Assembly: GCA_039815145.1 (NCBI GenBank)
Contig: JBCBZW010000026.1
Location: 1 to 53,019, forward strand
Origin: Pseudomonadota bacterium
GTDB lineage: Bacteria; Pseudomonadota; Gammaproteobacteria; Steroidobacterales; JBCBZW01
DNA length: 53,019 nt
Reading direction: 5' to 3'
A model generated the notes under the pieces. It had not been told where the DNA came from, made no database searches, and saw nothing but the letters and a program-made list of their open reading frames with translations. Below, piece after piece: positions 1-8,187 of this stretch. Made by a program: the position numbers and the translations under genes. Numbering within the stretch: position 1 is the first letter of the stretch; the number at the start of each line of letters is the position of its first letter.

Positions 1-31
1 CCTCAGGCTTGCAGACCCCGGCCAAGCTGTA

Positions 32-54
32 GCGCCGCGTCATCATTGCGGCGC
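32..54 (-). terminator. GC-rich hairpin at left edge, possible terminator
   Basis: Perfect 7-bp arms GCGCCGC (32-38) and GCGGCGC (48-54) flank a 9-nt loop just after the RND permease stop. There is no T-run on either side, so intrinsic termination is uncertain. A plus-strand reading of positions 3-32 ends in SGLQTPAKL and a stop, which could be the tail of a convergent gene outside the window, but nine codons are too few to support it. Confidence 0.3.
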
Positions 55-66
55 GGCGGGTGAGTG

Positions 67-3000
67 CTACCCGCGGGGAATCTCGGCGTCGCGCAGCTGA
101 CGCAGCAAATCCTGCCAGTTCCAGCTCTCCACGCGCGCCTGAAGCATGAGCATGCTCGGGGTCAGCAGCAGGGTCAGGACCGTCGCGAAGGCGAGTCCCC
201 CGGCCACCGCTGAGGACAGCTGAGTCCACCACTGCGACGAAGGACCGCCGATCAGGATCTCGCGGTCGAAGAAGTCCAGGTTGATACCGAACACCATCGG
301 TAGGAGTCCAAGCACCGTGGTCACGGTGGTCAGCAGCACGGGGCGCAGACGCTGCGCACAGGTACGCAGGATCGCCTCCGTCGCCGACATGCCACTGCCG
401 TGCAGGGTGTTGTAGGTGTCGATGAGTACGATGTTGTTGTTGACCACGATGCCCGCCAGGGCGATCACCCCGATACCGCTCATCACCAAGCCGAAGGGTT
501 GCTGGAGAAGCAGGTGACCGAGGAGCACTCCACCGGTCGAGAACAGCACGGCCGTCAGGATCAGGAAGCCCTGGAACAGGCTATTGAATTGCGTCACCAG
601 GATGATGTAAATGATCGCCACGGCCACCAGCATGGCGCTCATCAGAAAGGCCTGGGAGGACTCTTGCTCCTCGCTGTCGCCGCGGAAGCTCACGTTGACG
701 GAGCGGTCGAGGGGCAGCTCGCCGACGGCTTCGCGCAGCACGGCCACCCGCTCGGGAATCTGCATGCCGGGGCGCACGTCGGACTTCACGCTCATCGTGC
801 GCCGCAGGTCCGTACGCTCCAGGGTACCCACCTCCTGCGCCGGAATGCGTGTGACGAAGTTGCCGATGGGCACCATGCCGCGATCGGAGGAGACGCGCAG
901 GGTGTCGATCTCCGTGAGGCTGCGGCTGGTGGCGGGATAGCGCACGCGAATATCCACCTCGTCATCCGCATCGTCCGGGCGATACTCACCGATCTTGAGG
1001 CCGTTGGTGACCAGCTGCACCGCGTTGCCGACGAGGGTAACGTCGGCACCGTAGCGGGCGGCCTCCGCACGATCGACGTTCAGTCGCCATTCGATGCCCG
1101 GCAGGGGACGGCTATCGGAGACATCCTGCAGGCCAGGCACCTCCTCCAGCAGCGTGCGTATGCCCGTGGTCGCCGCCTCCAGTCGCTCCGGGTAGCGTGA
1201 GCTCACCTCGATGATGATCGGCTTGTCGTTGCTGGGGCCCGCCCGCGGCGTCCGGGCCGTGACCACGATGCCCGCGAGATCCGCCGTGCGTTCGCGCACG
1301 TCGGCGAGGATCTGCGCGGCCGGCCGGCGCTCACTCCAATCCACGAACTGAAGCTGGATAGTGCCCACCACATCGCTGGTGCCCTCATCTCGTGAGGCGC
1401 CGGTGCGAGCGTACACGGAGTCGAACTCGGGCATGTCGAGGATGCGCGATTCCACCTGGCGCACCAGGGCATCCTGCTCCTGCGGCGAGAGATCGCCGCG
1501 CGCGCGCACTTCCACGCTCGAGAACTCGGGCTCCACGTCCGGGAAGAACTCCATGCCCTTGCCGAAGGCGCCGTAGGCCACGTAGATGCCCACCAGCAGC
1601 ACGGTGACCGACGTCACCGCCAACATCGGCACGCGCAGGGCCACGCGTAGCACCCGAAGGTAAGCACCCGTGAAACCGTGAATCTGATCGAGATCCCCCT
1701 GCTCCGCCGCGGCCAGCTCCGCTTGTGCCTTGGGATCCAGGGTCCCCGCCCGCCCGAAGATCCCTCCGAGCGTCGGCACGAAGACCAGGGCCATCACCAG
1801 GGACGCACTCAGCACGGCGATCAAGGTAATCGGTAGGTAGCGCATGAACTGGCCGGTGACGTCCGGCCAGAACAACAGGGGGAAGAACGCGGCCAGGGTG
1901 GTCAGCGTGGACGCGGTGATCGGCAGGGCCATGCGCTTGGCCGCCGTCGCGTAGGCATCCTTGCGCGCCAACCCTTCCGCCATCTTGCGGTCCGCCAACT
2001 CGGTCACCACGATGGCGCCATCGACGAGCATGCCCACGGCCATGATCAAGCTGAACAGCACCACGATATTGACGTTGATGTCCATGAGGTTCAGCACGAG
2101 CATCGCTGCCAGGAAGGAGCCGGGAATGGCCACGCCCACCAACAGGGCCGAGCGCAGGCCGAGGATTCCGATGATCACCACGAATACCAACAGCACCGCG
2201 GAGAGCACGTTGTTCTCCAGGTCGCTGAGCATGTTGCGGATGTCGCGGGACTTATCGCGCGAGAAGCTCGCCTGCACGGCTGCCGGCCAGAGCGCCGATT
2301 CGCGTTCGACCAGCGCCCTCACCTCGTCCACCGTGTCGATCACATTGGCGCCGGCGCGCTTGATGATCTCGAGGCTGATCGATGGCCTGCCGTCGATACG
2401 AGCGAAGCTGGTGGCGTCCTTGTAGGTGCGCCGGATGTTGGCGATGTCCTGCAGGGCGACGATGCGATCGCCATCCGCCTTCACCGGCATCGCCATCACG
2501 TCTTCAACGGTCTCGAACACCCCGGGCACCTTCACCGGGAAGCGCCCTCGCTGGCCCTGCAAGGTGCCGGCCGCCACCAGGCGGTTGTTGCGATCGACCA
2601 GCTGGAACAGCTCCGCCTGAGAGATCTCGTAGCTCTCCATGGCGCGCGGATCCACCAGCACTTCGACCACCTCTTCCCGGTCGCCCGCCGTATTGACCTC
2701 GAGCACGCCGGCGAGGCCTTCGATGTCGTCCTTCAGATCCCGCGCGAGGCGGGTCAGCACCCGCTCCTGCACCTGACCGCTCAGTTGCAGGACGAGCATG
2801 GGATCCATGCGCGACAGGGTGACCTCGGAGACGATGGGCTCGTCCGTCTCCTCCGGCAACTCGGCCTTGACGCCGTCCACCTTCTCGCGCACGTCCTGCA
2901 GGGCCAGACTCGTGTCCACGCCCGCGTCGAACTCGAGGGTGACGGACGCCCCGCCCTGGTAGGCGTTGGAGGAGATCTTCTTGATGCCCTCGATAGCGCG

Positions 3001-3216
3001 CAGGGACTGCTCGACGGGGCGCACCAGCAAGCGTTCCGCATCCTCGGGGGAGATGCCCTCGTGCGACAGGGAGGTGTAGATCACCGGAATCTCGACGTCC
3101 GGATCGGCCTCCTTGGGGATGTTCACGTAGCTGGCGGCGCCGGCGACGAGAATCAGAGCCAAGCCGAGTAGCACCGTGCGCGCGTGGTGCACGGCGAAGT
3201 CGATGATGGCGTTCAT
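67..3216 (-). CDS. RND-family efflux permease (AcrB/MdtB-like)
   Basis: Inner-membrane proton-driven exporter of the resistance-nodulation-division superfamily, full length at 1049 residues. The N-terminal transmembrane helix is followed by the typical NIPKEADPDVEIP segment, then two large periplasmic halves separated by helix bundles (about 335-480 and 870-1020). In TM4 the motif reads GMLVDGAIVV, so the second Asp of the usual Asp-Asp pair is Gly; TM10 carries GIVVNNNIVLID. Its ATG shares one base with the stop of the upstream adaptor gene (TGATG), so the two are translationally coupled. No outer-membrane factor gene is visible, so the pump must use one encoded elsewhere or beyond the left edge. 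The substrate cannot be predicted. Confidence 0.95.
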   Translation of the reverse strand: MNAIIDFAVHHARTVLLGLALILVAGAASYVNIPKEADPDVEIPVIYTSLSHEGISPEDAERLLVRPVEQSLRAIEGIKKISSNAYQGGASVTLEFDAGVDTSLALQDVREKVDGVKAELPEETDEPIVSEVTLSRMDPMLVLQLSGQVQERVLTRLARDLKDDIEGLAGVLEVNTAGDREEVVEVLVDPRAMESYEISQAELFQLVDRNNRLVAAGTLQGQRGRFPVKVPGVFETVEDVMAMPVKADGDRIVALQDIANIRRTYKDATSFARIDGRPSISLEIIKRAGANVIDTVDEVRALVERESALWPAAVQASFSRDKSRDIRNMLSDLENNVLSAVLLVFVVIIGILGLRSALLVGVAIPGSFLAAMLVLNLMDINVNIVVLFSLIMAVGMLVDGAIVVTELADRKMAEGLARKDAYATAAKRMALPITASTLTTLAAFFPLLFWPDVTGQFMRYLPITLIAVLSASLVMALVFVPTLGGIFGRAGTLDPKAQAELAAAEQGDLDQIHGFTGAYLRVLRVALRVPMLAVTSVTVLLVGIYVAYGAFGKGMEFFPDVEPEFSSVEVRARGDLSPQEQDALVRQVESRILDMPEFDSVYARTGASRDEGTSDVVGTIQLQFVDWSERRPAAQILADVRERTADLAGIVVTARTPRAGPSNDKPIIIEVSSRYPERLEAATTGIRTLLEEVPGLQDVSDSRPLPGIEWRLNVDRAEAARYGADVTLVGNAVQLVTNGLKIGEYRPDDADDEVDIRVRYPATSRSLTEIDTLRVSSDRGMVPIGNFVTRIPAQEVGTLERTDLRRTMSVKSDVRPGMQIPERVAVLREAVGELPLDRSVNVSFRGDSEEQESSQAFLMSAMLVAVAIIYIILVTQFNSLFQGFLILTAVLFSTGGVLLGHLLLQQPFGLVMSGIGVIALAGIVVNNNIVLIDTYNTLHGSGMSATEAILRTCAQRLRPVLLTTVTTVLGLLPMVFGINLDFFDREILIGGPSSQWWTQLSSAVAGGLAFATVLTLLLTPSMLMLQARVESWNWQDLLRQLRDAEIPRG

Positions 3217-4388
3217 CAGTTGTCCTCGCCGACGTCAGCCTCGACCAGGCGTGTGTCCGGGAGTGCATCCCGCTCGCGCGCCGTGCGCTGGTTCTGCGAC
3301 TCCAAGGTGGGGGCCACGCGCTCGCCCTCGCTGACGAAGCCGTAGCCGACGGTGATGATGCGGGCCGGGTCCGGCAGGCCCGTCACCCAGACCGTGTCGC
3401 CGTCCGCGCGGGCGATCTCCACCGGCAGGAAGCGCACCTGGTTGTCGTCGTCGACGATCTTGATGCCGAGGCCGCCGGCATCGTCCAGGGTCATCAGGGC
3501 GGGCGAGATGGCGTGGGCCAGCACGCTCTCGAGCGGCAGGCCGAGATCGGCCGATGCGCCGAGGGGTAGACGCCCCTGTGCGTTGTCCAGCTCCAACTCC
3601 ACCAGGAAGGTGCGCGTGGAAGTGTCGGCCTGGGGTGAGATGTAGCGCACATGCCCCTGGCGGCTGACGCCGTCGATGAGCTGTGCTTCCCCGACCAGCC
3701 CCGTGTGCAGGTAGCCGATGTCACCTTCGGACACATCAGCGCTCACGATCACCTTGCGATCGTCGAGGTAGGTGAAGAGCGGATCGCCCGGAGTGACGTA
3801 GTCGCCCACTTCCACCGAACGATCTTGCAAGGCACCGTCGAAGGGCGCCCGCACCACCATGCGTTCGAGGTCCAGCTCCGCCCGGCGCAATTCTGCTCGC
3901 GCGCCCTCGAGGTTGGCCAAGGTCTCCGCCACTCGGCCCTCGGTGTTGAAGCCGGAGGGCTTGAGGGCCTTGTTCGACGCGTACTCGAGTTCGCGCTGAC
4001 GCACCAAGGCCTTGGCTTGCGTCAGGCGCGCCTGGCGGTCGCTGAGGTCAAGGCGCAACACTTCCTCACCCGCCTCCATGCGCGCACCGCGCAGGGCAAC
4101 GGTGGCCTCGATACGACCGGAAGTCTGCGCCTTCACCTGCACCTCGCGGGAGGCCTCCGTACGCCCGCTCACCTGCAGACGACGCTCGATGCGCTGCGCG
4201 AACTCCTCCTGATACTGCACGCGCGTAAGACGGCCCTCGCGCGCCCCTACACCGCCGTCGCCCGCCTCGGCGACGGGCGTCGAAGAAGACGCCGATCCGT
4301 CGGACAGCGCACCGGAGGTCATCCAGGCCACCAGGACCAGCACGATGATGATGGAAAGGGTCCAAGGGCTTCGCAGAAGACTGGTCAT
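3216..4388 (-). CDS. RND efflux periplasmic adaptor (membrane fusion protein)
   Basis: Periplasmic adaptor that would link the RND permease to an outer-membrane channel. One N-terminal transmembrane segment is followed by a split lipoyl/barrel-sandwich domain (motifs TSGRIEATVALRG and VVRAPFDGALQDRSVEVGDY), a short helical hairpin rich in Arg, Glu and Ala, a beta-barrel domain and a membrane-proximal domain. I chose the ATG at 4388, giving 390 residues beginning MTSLLRSPWTL. An upstream in-frame TTG at 4436 would add 16 residues lacking signal-peptide character. The Shine-Dalgarno is poor at either start. It is the first gene of a two-gene operon with the permease. Confidence 0.9.
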   Translation of the reverse strand: MTSLLRSPWTLSIIIVLVLVAWMTSGALSDGSASSSTPVAEAGDGGVGAREGRLTRVQYQEEFAQRIERRLQVSGRTEASREVQVKAQTSGRIEATVALRGARMEAGEEVLRLDLSDRQARLTQAKALVRQRELEYASNKALKPSGFNTEGRVAETLANLEGARAELRRAELDLERMVVRAPFDGALQDRSVEVGDYVTPGDPLFTYLDDRKVIVSADVSEGDIGYLHTGLVGEAQLIDGVSRQGHVRYISPQADTSTRTFLVELELDNAQGRLPLGASADLGLPLESVLAHAISPALMTLDDAGGLGIKIVDDDNQVRFLPVEIARADGDTVWVTGLPDPARIITVGYGFVSEGERVAPTLESQNQRTARERDALPDTRLVEADVGEDN

Positions 4389-4559
4389 TCGGGGGGTCCT
4401 AGGGCCTACGCGCGAGGGGGCGATATTATGCTGCAAGGCAGCGAAATTTACGACTACAGCAGCGTGATCTGGATCGAATCCATCGCTGCATAGATGCCGT
4501 CCGGACAGCTGCGGTCGCAGTGCCGGGCGCGCGTCGCTAGGCGGAGACGGTCCCGCTCG

Positions 4560-5888
4560 TCAGGGTTGCAGATCGGCCGGGATCATCGGCGCCGACAGCA
4601 GGCGGGTGAAGGCCGTCCAGCGGTCGTCCCCCGCCGCCTCGACGAAGGTCCGCACTAGGTCACGGCCCAGGTTGTAGTTGACGACGTAGCTGCGGTAGGT
4701 ATCGATGAAATCCAGCGATTGCTCCGCTTGGTCACGATCGACGAGGTTGTAGCGCACGATCCAGTCGATCGCCTGCTCACGGGACATCTGCCCGTCCAGA
4801 TAGCCACGCGCCGCCTCGTTGCGCGCGTAACTCAGGCGCGCCCGCAGGCGCTGGAGCGCGTAGTAGCGATCCGCCTCCGCCACGTCCAGCCCCGCGAGGG
4901 GCCACAGGACGCGCTTCTCGAAGGCCACCTGATCGTCACCGGGGAAGGCCACCTCGATGCCGTAGTTGGCGCTGCCCTCGGCCAGCAGGGCCGACGGACT
5001 GAACAGCGGCTGCACCGTGTACTCGATCCACCCCTCGCCCTGGGCCAAATTCAGCTCCTGCAGCGTCTGGTAGGTGTGGTGGCCGGGATAGCCCTCATGG
5101 CAACCCAGATCGACGGCGCGGTTGATCTGCTGGGGCAGATCCGTGTTGACCTGGATCAGGCTCTCGGCATCGCCCTGGTACCAGTTGTAACCGCTCCAGG
5201 GTTTGTCGCTCACGTACTCGAGGGTGAAGCGCTCCTTAGCGGGGAGTTCGAGGGCCGCCAGCGTGCGCGCGCGGCACTCATCGATCGCCGCCTGAAACAC
5301 GCCATCGAGCCGATCGGCAGGTACCTCGAAGCGTTCGAGAAACGCGCTCACCCGGTCGGCCAGGGGATCCTCGCCCGGGAGCAAGGTCTCGATGTCCACG
5401 AGCAGGGCCTCGAAGTGGGCCGCGTCGTACGTCGGAGGCGTCACACCGAAGAGGGCGAGAGCCTCCTGATCGAAGGAGAGACGTTCACCCGCCGCCATGG
5501 CGGCCCGCGTGCGCAACGCGTGCAGGCGTGCAAGCAAACCGCGTAGGCGATCGCGTGCGCGCCCTTCTCGGACTCTGACCAGAGGCTCCAAGCGCGCGCT
5601 CAGGGCATCGGCCTGTTCGATGATCTCGGCCGGAGCGAGATCGGCCTGCTCGGCGAGGGCGGCGAGCTCTTCGGGACCGAAGTAGGCGTCGACGTGAGCG
5701 GGATCGTGGCGCCCCATGGCCAGTTCCAGGGACACGTACTCGCGGGCGAGAACATCCACATCGGGCACGGCGGCGTTGCTCGCCACTCCGCCATCACCCC
5801 CGCAGGCGGCGAGCCCCAAGGTCGCGACGGCGCCGGCGCCCAGGGCGATAGTACGACGCGGCAGTCGGTTAATGGTTCTGTTCAGCAT
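4560..5888 (-). CDS. DUF885 family lipoprotein, putative metallopeptidase-like
   Basis: The protein has 442 residues and starts with a signal peptide ending in a lipobox (GLAAC), so it is probably anchored in the outer membrane or periplasm. The family hallmark is CHEGYPGHHTYQT in the second half, matching the HExxPGHH signature of DUF885 proteins; the histidines and glutamate suggest a zinc-dependent hydrolase. That role is family-level inference, because most DUF885 members are uncharacterised. The ATG at 5888 has AAGGA eight bases upstream and is preferred over the in-frame ATG at 5897. The start overlaps the end of the upstream DUF808 gene by 20 bases, which suggests coupled translation. 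Confidence 0.85.
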   Translation of the reverse strand: MLNRTINRLPRRTIALGAGAVATLGLAACGGDGGVASNAAVPDVDVLAREYVSLELAMGRHDPAHVDAYFGPEELAALAEQADLAPAEIIEQADALSARLEPLVRVREGRARDRLRGLLARLHALRTRAAMAAGERLSFDQEALALFGVTPPTYDAAHFEALLVDIETLLPGEDPLADRVSAFLERFEVPADRLDGVFQAAIDECRARTLAALELPAKERFTLEYVSDKPWSGYNWYQGDAESLIQVNTDLPQQINRAVDLGCHEGYPGHHTYQTLQELNLAQGEGWIEYTVQPLFSPSALLAEGSANYGIEVAFPGDDQVAFEKRVLWPLAGLDVAEADRYYALQRLRARLSYARNEAARGYLDGQMSREQAIDWIVRYNLVDRDQAEQSLDFIDTYRSYVVNYNLGRDLVRTFVEAAGDDRWTAFTRLLSAPMIPADLQP

Positions 5889-6900
5889 GGCCTGCATCCT
5901 TCTCCGCCTTGTCCTTGCCCGGCAGCAGACCGCTCAAGGCCCCCCAGGTCGGCGCCACGACGCGCCCGACCACCGGAATCAGCAGCAGACCCACCACCAA
6001 CCCGAACACGCCGGCGCCGGTGGCGAACACGAGCCATTCGACAAAGCCCTCGAACACGTGCACGGCGTGCGCCACCATGACGGCGACATCGTGCAGCCAG
6101 TGCTCCACCCCGTCTGCGCCGAACACGGCGAGCCCATGAATCACGATGCCACCGCCGACCCAGATCATCGCGGCCGTACCCACGGCCGCCAGCAACTTCA
6201 GGAACCCCGGCATCGCCACCACCAGGGCACGGCCGAACGCCCGCACACCGCCACCGAGGGGGCCTTCCCACTTGGTCGCGGCGAGGGCGACACCCATGTC
6301 ATCCGCCTTCACGATCAAGGCGACCGCACCGTACACCGCCAAGGTGATACCGATGCCGACGATGGCCAGCACGATGGCCTGGGTTAACAACGGTGAATCG
6401 GACACCTCGGACAGGGCGATCGCCATGATCTCCGCGGACAGAATGAAGTCCGTGCGAATGGCGCTCGCCACCTTCTTGTCCTCGAGGGCCTGCGCATTGG
6501 TCTCGGCCAAGCCCACCTTTTCCTCGTGCTTGTGCGCTTGGTGAGGGAGGAAGACTTCCAGCACCTTCTCGGCGCCTTCGCAGCAGAGGTAGAAGCCTCC
6601 CAACATGAGCAGCGGCGTGATGATCCACGGCGCGAACTTGCTCAGCAGCAGGGCCACGGGCAGCAGCACCAGCACCTTGTTTTTCAGGGAACCGACCGCG
6701 ATCTTGTAGACGATCGGGATCTCCCGCGCGGCCGCGAAGCCGACCACGTAGCGCGGCGTGACGGCGGTGTCGTCGATGACCACGCCGGCGGACTTGGCGC
6801 CTGCCTTCGCGGCCTGGCCCGCCACGTCGTCCAAGGAGGCCGCCGCCACCTTGGCGATCGACACCACGTCATCCAACAGTGCAATCAACCCTGTGCTCAC
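5869..6900 (-). CDS. DUF808 family inner-membrane protein (YedI-like)
   Basis: This is a 343-residue polytopic membrane protein matching the DUF808/YedI family from the start: a soluble N-terminal stretch (GLIALLDDVVSIAKVAAASL, DDVAGQAAKA), then VVGFAAAREIPIVYKIAVGS, then about seven hydrophobic segments. The biochemical role of the family is unknown. The start is GTG at 6900 with a strong GGAGGTGA six bases upstream. It overlaps the DUF885 gene downstream, so the two are probably co-transcribed. Only 43 bases separate it from the MetK-like gene upstream on the same strand, so read-through from that riboswitch-controlled unit is possible. Confidence 0.9.
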   Translation of the reverse strand: MSTGLIALLDDVVSIAKVAAASLDDVAGQAAKAGAKSAGVVIDDTAVTPRYVVGFAAAREIPIVYKIAVGSLKNKVLVLLPVALLLSKFAPWIITPLLMLGGFYLCCEGAEKVLEVFLPHQAHKHEEKVGLAETNAQALEDKKVASAIRTDFILSAEIMAIALSEVSDSPLLTQAIVLAIVGIGITLAVYGAVALIVKADDMGVALAATKWEGPLGGGVRAFGRALVVAMPGFLKLLAAVGTAAMIWVGGGIVIHGLAVFGADGVEHWLHDVAVMVAHAVHVFEGFVEWLVFATGAGVFGLVVGLLLIPVVGRVVAPTWGALSGLLPGKDKAEKDAGHAEQNH

Positions 6901-6943
6901 GCCGCTTCACCTCCAGCGAGCCCACGCGCGGGCCCAGGAGGCG

Positions 6944-7495
6944 TTATACCGCCTTGGAGGGGAGTTTGCAGATCGCGGACCGGGCGGACGCCGGGCGGGC
7001 CAGGCGAGCCTCGAAGACTCGGCGCGCTTCGCGCGGCTCGGGCGCTCGTGCCTGAAGGGCCGTGACCTCGAGCGCAGGCTCAACCAGGACGCGTCCGTGA
7101 GCTCGGCCCAGACGCCGGGACGAACCGTCATCCCGCCAGTGACCGTCTCCGCCCTGGGCCAGCGCACGGGCTCGGTGCGTAGGCAGGCGTTGCAGGCGAT
7201 TGATGACGGCGTAGCTGGCCGGGGAGGCGTCCAGGGTCCAGCCGGCGTTCTGCACGGCCAGGAGTTGCGCCTGGACGATCGGCGCCACCGCGTCGCACAC
7301 CCCCTCGAAGGCCCCGAGGGGAGGCCAGAAGCCGAGTTCCCCAGCCACCACCACCGCCCGATGGGCGAGCATGACCTGGCAGTCTACGAACGCCCGCGGG
7401 CTGCGCGCGTGTGCGCGCTCGGCGATCGCCGAGGCCACCGCAGAACAGAAGGCCTCCGCCGCAACGGACGGGGAATCACACTGATCGTAGGACAT
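6944..7495 (-). CDS. Truncated, catalytically degenerate MetK-like protein under a SAM-II-type riboswitch
   Basis: This 183-residue protein was recognised by eye as resembling the first half of S-adenosylmethionine synthetase. CSAVASAIAERAHARSPRAF followed by VDCQVMLAHRAVVVAGEL aligns with the MetK stretch around [20 protein letters not shown] and its GEI. GWTLDASPASYAVINRLQ aligns with GFDANSCAVLSAIGKQ. The later segment RRLGRAHGRVLVEP resembles the LRPDxKxQVT part of domain 2. The HPDK ATP-binding motif, the GAGDQG loop and the whole third domain are missing, so synthetase activity is very unlikely. The usual length is about 385 residues. ATG at 7495 is preceded by GAGGA, and its leader carries a SAM-II-like aptamer, which independently supports a link to SAM. 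Function is unknown: it might bind SAM or methionine, or modulate the genuine MetK. Similarity is weak and needs a profile search. Confidence 0.55.
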   Translation of the reverse strand: MSYDQCDSPSVAAEAFCSAVASAIAERAHARSPRAFVDCQVMLAHRAVVVAGELGFWPPLGAFEGVCDAVAPIVQAQLLAVQNAGWTLDASPASYAVINRLQRLPTHRARALAQGGDGHWRDDGSSRRLGRAHGRVLVEPALEVTALQARAPEPREARRVFEARLARPASARSAICKLPSKAV

Positions 7496-7496
7496 G

Positions 7497-7559
7497 GAAT
7501 CCTCTTCGCTGCCCCGAACACCATTCCGGCGGGAGCCGGAATCCGGGGCGGGAGGATTC
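7497..7559 (-). promoter_or_regulatory. Nested hairpin sequestering the Shine-Dalgarno of the MetK-like gene
   Basis: In minus-strand RNA order, GAATCCTC (7559-7552) is a perfect 8-base complement of GAGGATTC (7504-7497), which contains the ribosome binding site just before the ATG at 7495. Nested inside are CCCCG/CGGGG arms and a perfect 8-bp stem ATTCCGGC/GCCGGAAT (7542-7535 and 7530-7523) with a TCCC loop. Together they form one long hairpin that would hide the Shine-Dalgarno. I infer it is the expression platform of the aptamer immediately upstream, acting on translation initiation; how ligand binding shifts the balance is not evident. Confidence 0.65.
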
Positions 7560-7566
7560 GTGGGCG

Positions 7567-7620
7567 CCGCTTTAGCCGTACTTCTATCCCGCCCGCAAGT
7601 TGGTACTTAAATCGGCGGTG
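7567..7620 (-). promoter_or_regulatory. SAM-II (metA-type) riboswitch aptamer
   Basis: Minus-strand RNA reads CACCGCC, GATTTAA, GTACC, AACTTGC, GGGCGGGATAGAA, GTAC, GGCTAAAGCGG in order. The P1 strands CCGCC (7618-7614) and GGCGG (7593-7589) pair perfectly. The loop GTAC (7606-7603) can pair with GTAC (7581-7578) as the H-type pseudoknot. GATTTAA, TTGC and GCTAAA are in the same order and similar spacing as in the known SAM-II fold, as recalled from its consensus; the U-rich triplet in GATTTAA is where SAM-II contacts its ligand. It sits about 12 bases after the predicted transcription start and upstream of a MetK-like gene. Confidence 0.75.
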
Positions 7621-7638
7621 TCCCCGAGGGACGCGAAA

Positions 7639-7666
7639 ATTATAGCGCGCGGCGCGGCGCGATCAA
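7639..7666 (-). promoter_or_regulatory. Sigma-70-type promoter of the riboswitch transcript
   Basis: On the minus strand, TTGATC (7666-7661) and a perfect TATAAT (7644-7639) are separated by 16 bases, an AT-rich island in GC-rich surroundings. The predicted start is near 7632, just ahead of the aptamer. The -35 box overlaps the stop codon of the cupin gene, so the MetK-like gene has its own transcription unit. Confidence 0.7.
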
Positions 7667-8001
7667 GCGTCGCTCGCGCCCGTCGGTGCCTCCCCGCCCT
7701 CAGGGCCGTAGAAGAACACCCAAGTCACAAAATCTTCGGAGAAGTCCTCGAAGCGGTGGGTCACGCCGGCGGGCACGAAGAGCACTTCGCCCGCTTCGAA
7801 CCGCTCGCGCTCCCCGTCAGCCACGAACCAACCGCTGCCCGAGGCCACCACGTAGAGCTCATCACGCGTGTGCGGCGTTTGCCTATCGACGCTGATGGGC
7901 CGATAGATTTCCACGCTCATGCTGCCATGGGTGAACAGCTCTCGGAACGGCGTGTCGACCTGGGCCAGGCGCGCCAGCGCGTTGGCGACGGTTAGTCTCA
8001 T
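7663..8001 (-). CDS. Small single-domain cupin protein
   Basis: This is a 112-residue one-domain cupin, a double-stranded beta-helix fold that usually binds a divalent metal. The first motif is visible as PHTRDELYVVASGSGWF, with the metal-ligand His and Glu, and the second as GEVLFVPAGVTHRFEDF with a further His. The size suits a cytoplasmic sugar isomerase-like, dioxygenase-like or sensor cupin, but the substrate cannot be told. The start is ATG at 8001. It is divergent from the TerB-like gene. Downstream on the same strand is the riboswitch promoter, which overlaps its stop codon, so the two units are adjacent but separately initiated. Confidence 0.85.
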   Translation of the reverse strand: MRLTVANALARLAQVDTPFRELFTHGSMSVEIYRPISVDRQTPHTRDELYVVASGSGWFVADGERERFEAGEVLFVPAGVTHRFEDFSEDFVTWVFFYGPEGGEAPTGASDA

Positions 8002-8187
8002 GGCGACTCCGGCTGTCCTTGCACACGACTCGCCATTCTATGCCCGCCCGCCTGCATACGCATGCTGCAGCCCAACCGCGACGGGCGAGGATCGCCGCCT
8101 GCGCACCGCTTCGAGTATGCTGCATAGCAAAGGTGGGGACACACGCCACACCCCGACACCCGCGCAGCCTCAAGGACGACCGCCCGC

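Noticed and set aside
3-32. Possible tail of a plus-strand gene (SGLQTPAKL, stop)
   Set aside because: Nine codons give no reliable evidence of coding.
400-1200. Long plus-strand open frame (266 codons) within the RND permease
   Set aside because: It is a shadow of the permease gene on the opposite strand; its residue composition (many His, Gln, Gly, Arg) is not protein-like.
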